6,388 bases of DNA from Planctomycetota bacterium. Its GTDB lineage: Bacteria > Planctomycetota > Planctomycetia > Gemmatales > Gemmataceae. The stretch is from the NCBI GenBank assembly GCA_016200155.1, contig JACQFG010000284.1:1-6388 (forward strand), in the 5' to 3' direction. Of the stretch, positions 4,999 through 6,388 are shown one piece after another. Numbering within the stretch: position 1 is the first letter of the stretch; each line of letters starts with the position of its first letter. A model generated the notes under the pieces. It was not told the DNA's origin. It searched no databases and saw only the letters and a list, made by a program, of their open reading frames with translations. The translations under genes and the position numbers were made by a program.

Positions 4999-5096
4999 GT
5001 CCGACCGTAGGGACAAGCTGCCAGCTTGTCCCTCTTGTGCCCGGTTGGCAACGCGGGCTTCAGGGACAAGCTGGCAGCTTGTCCCTACGGTCGGAC
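4999..5096. repeat. Perfect inverted repeat, 35-bp arms, REP-like element
   Basis: The arms 4999-5033 and 5062-5096 are exact reverse complements, separated by 28 bp. Each arm carries its own near-palindrome (GGGACAAGCTG, one base, then CAGCTTGTCCC). The loop adds a further stem, gcccg (5039-5043) with cgggc (5054-5058). The element lies 13 bp beyond the fadA stop and 24 bp before the regulator start. It could fold into a long hairpin at the end of the fadA mRNA, but no T-run follows. I recall this GGGACAAGCTG motif as a dispersed repeat in planctomycete genomes. Confidence 0.92.
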
Positions 5097-5109
5097 GCGT
5101 GCGCTTGGC

Positions 5110-6270
5110 TCAATTAACCGCTTCGAAAATAGTCGCAATCCCTTGCCCTGCGCCGATGCACATGGTCGCCAGGCCGAGCTTGGCCTTGCGGTCGAGCATG
5201 GCGTGGATGAGCGTCGTGGCGATGCGGGCGCCGCTGCCGCCGAGCGGATGGCCGATGGCGATGGCGCCGCCGCGGACGTTGACCTTTTCGGGGTCAGCGC
5301 CGAGCACCTTGATGACGCTCAGGGTTTGCACGGCGAAGGCCTCGTTGATCTCGATCAGGTCGATGTCGCTCAATTTCAGGCCGGCGCGCTCGAGGGCCTT
5401 GTGCGTCGCGGGGACCGGGCCGATGCCCATGACGGCGGGATCGACGCCGGCAACCGCCATGGCGCGAATCTTCACTTTTGGCTTCAAGCCAAGTTCCTTG
5501 GCGCGCTCCTCGGACATCATCAGGAGCGCGGCAGCGCCGACGTTGAGGGGGCTGGAGTTACCCGCGGTCACGGTGCCGACTTCGGGGGCGAACGCCGGCT
5601 TGAGGGCGCCGAGCGATTCGAGGCTCGTATCGCGGCGAATGCACTGGTCCTGCGTGACCAGCACGCGCCGGCCTTGCTCGTCGCGGCCCCAGGTCGGCAC
5701 GATCTCCTTGTTGAACGCTCCGGAGTCGGTCGCTTGCGCCGCTTTCTGATGACTGCGCAGGGCGAATTCGTCCTGCTCGCGCCGGCCGATCTTGTATTTG
5801 CGTGCCAGATTTTCCGCAGTCAGGCCCATCTGCTGCGTGGCAATGCTATGAAGGAACTGAAAGCGCGGGCTGAGGTCGAAGCCCTGCTCCATCGGCATGT
5901 GGTGCATGTGCTCGACGCCGCCGGCAATGTGTACATCGTCGACGCCGGCCATGATGCTCTGGGCCGACTGGTTGAGCGCCTGCAAGCTCGACCCGCACAG
6001 GCGATTGACCGTGGTCGCCGGCGTCTCGACGGGGAAGCCGGCAATCATGGCGGCCATGCGGGCGACGTTGAAGCCCTGTTCGCGCTCCTGCTTGACGCAG
6101 CCCCAGACGATGTCCTCGACCTGATTGGCCGGGAATGGCACGCGATCGAGCACGGCACGCATGATGTCAGCGGAGAGATCGTCGGCGCGGACGTCCCGGA
6201 AGCATCCCTTCTCTGCATGAGCGCGGCCGACGGGAGTTCGCACGGCTTCGATGACGACGGCGTTTCGCAT
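5110..6270 (-). CDS. fadA: 3-ketoacyl-CoA thiolase (acetyl-CoA C-acyltransferase), FadA type
   Basis: A 386-residue cytoplasmic enzyme, very near the 387 residues of E. coli FadA. It catalyses the last step of fatty-acid beta-oxidation, cleaving 3-ketoacyl-CoA with CoA to give acetyl-CoA and a shortened acyl-CoA. Catalytic residues are all present: nucleophile C92 in VNRLCGSSLQAL, H341 in GGAIAIGHPLGGSGARI, and C371 in TMCIGAGQG; NEAF is at 309-312. FadA-specific stretches include FRDVRADDLSA at 24-34, WGCVKQEREQGFNVAR at 56-71 and GGVEHMHHMPM at 117-127, which favour FadA over biosynthetic acetoacetyl-CoA thiolases. Start MRNAVVIEAVRTP at 6270 fits the family and has GAGGAA eight bases upstream; the longer frame from 6342 runs through an inverted repeat. 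No fadB is in the window; it may lie beyond 6388. Inverted repeats flank the gene on both sides. Confidence 0.95.
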   Translation of the reverse strand: MRNAVVIEAVRTPVGRAHAEKGCFRDVRADDLSADIMRAVLDRVPFPANQVEDIVWGCVKQEREQGFNVARMAAMIAGFPVETPATTVNRLCGSSLQALNQSAQSIMAGVDDVHIAGGVEHMHHMPMEQGFDLSPRFQFLHSIATQQMGLTAENLARKYKIGRREQDEFALRSHQKAAQATDSGAFNKEIVPTWGRDEQGRRVLVTQDQCIRRDTSLESLGALKPAFAPEVGTVTAGNSSPLNVGAAALLMMSEERAKELGLKPKVKIRAMAVAGVDPAVMGIGPVPATHKALERAGLKLSDIDLIEINEAFAVQTLSVIKVLGADPEKVNVRGGAIAIGHPLGGSGARIATTLIHAMLDRKAKLGLATMCIGAGQGIATIFEAVN

Positions 6271-6278
6271 GGCGGTAA

Positions 6279-6284
6279 TTCCTC
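6279..6284 (-). promoter_or_regulatory. Ribosome binding site of fadA
   Basis: GAGGAA on the minus strand stands eight bases before ATG 6270. It fixes the start at MRNAVV rather than the longer upstream frame and is the clearest Shine-Dalgarno sequence in the window. Confidence 0.7.
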
Positions 6285-6300
6285 GGGGAACTTTCAGCCG

Positions 6301-6386
6301 TAGGGTGGGTCGAACGAAGTGAGGCCCACCGATATTCGGCATGTTCGCTGGGTGCCGGTGGGCCTCACTTCGTTCGACCCACCCTA
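6301..6386. repeat. Perfect inverted repeat, 31-bp arms, upstream of fadA
   Basis: The arms 6301-6331 and 6356-6386 are exact reverse complements (TAGGGTGGGTCGAACGAAGT and onward), separated by a 24-bp loop. The sequence is unrelated to the 4999-5096 element, but the design is the same. It lies 30 bp before the fadA start, so either it forms a hairpin in the fadA leader or the promoter lies between it and the gene. I recall GGGTGGG...CCCACC elements of this kind as dispersed repeats in planctomycetes and some other phyla. Confidence 0.92.
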
Positions 6387-6388
6387 TG

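Noticed and set aside
5026..6303. Long plus-strand open frame opposite fadA
   Set aside because: It is antisense to a clear thiolase, starts within an inverted repeat, and has a low-complexity His/Asp/Ala-rich translation typical of a shadow frame.
1..6388. CRISPR array, tRNA, rRNA or transposase gene
   Set aside because: No regularly spaced direct repeats, no cloverleaf or rRNA-like sequence, and no transposase or integrase motifs were seen on either strand.

Overview
The window looks like a chromosomal segment of a high-GC planctomycete-type bacterium, probably close to the Pirellulales. This is inferred from four things: a PknB-like Ser/Thr kinase with the N-terminal 'REHPDLVDEI' helical leader and a multi-pass C-terminus typical of that phylum, a REC-GAF regulator, weak or absent Shine-Dalgarno sequences on several genes, and dispersed perfect inverted repeats of a kind I associate with planctomycete genomes. 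No species can be named from the sequence alone.

Layout from left to right. On the minus strand are a truncated zinc-ribbon membrane protein (1-203) and, just upstream of it, the membrane Ser/Thr kinase (242-1897). A divergent intergenic region (1898-2164) holds a TTGCAC-rich inverted repeat, a possible 16-codon small ORF and a promoter. On the plus strand follows a two-gene unit (2165-3136): a ribbon-helix-helix protein carrying a DUF2442-like C-terminus, then a MazF/PemK-like protein. I read this pair as a candidate type II toxin-antitoxin module. Back on the minus strand is a hicA-hicB module (3335-3738), placed directly behind the 3' end of a REC-GAF response regulator (3751-4974). The last 138 bp of that regulator's coding sequence are repeated in direct orientation on the far side of hicB (3196-3333), so hicAB sits between two copies of the regulator's 3' end. 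A perfect 35-bp-arm inverted repeat (4999-5096), fadA-type 3-ketoacyl-CoA thiolase (5110-6270) and a second, unrelated perfect inverted repeat (6301-6386) complete the window.

The housekeeping-like genes (kinase, regulator, thiolase) are strongly GC-rich, whereas about 2000-3190 is visibly AT-richer: hand counts give 23/60 G+C for 2101-2160 and 25/60 for 2881-2940, against 41/60 for 5161-5220. With two toxin-antitoxin-type modules side by side and a duplicated gene end, 1900-3900 reads as an accessory insertion area between two signalling genes.

The most notable items are the 138-bp direct duplication bracketing hicAB, which implies an insertion or duplication that regenerated the regulator's 3' end, and the RHH/DUF2442-like plus MazF-like pair, an uncommon antitoxin architecture. 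The thiolase acts in fatty-acid beta-oxidation and has no evident functional link to the rest.
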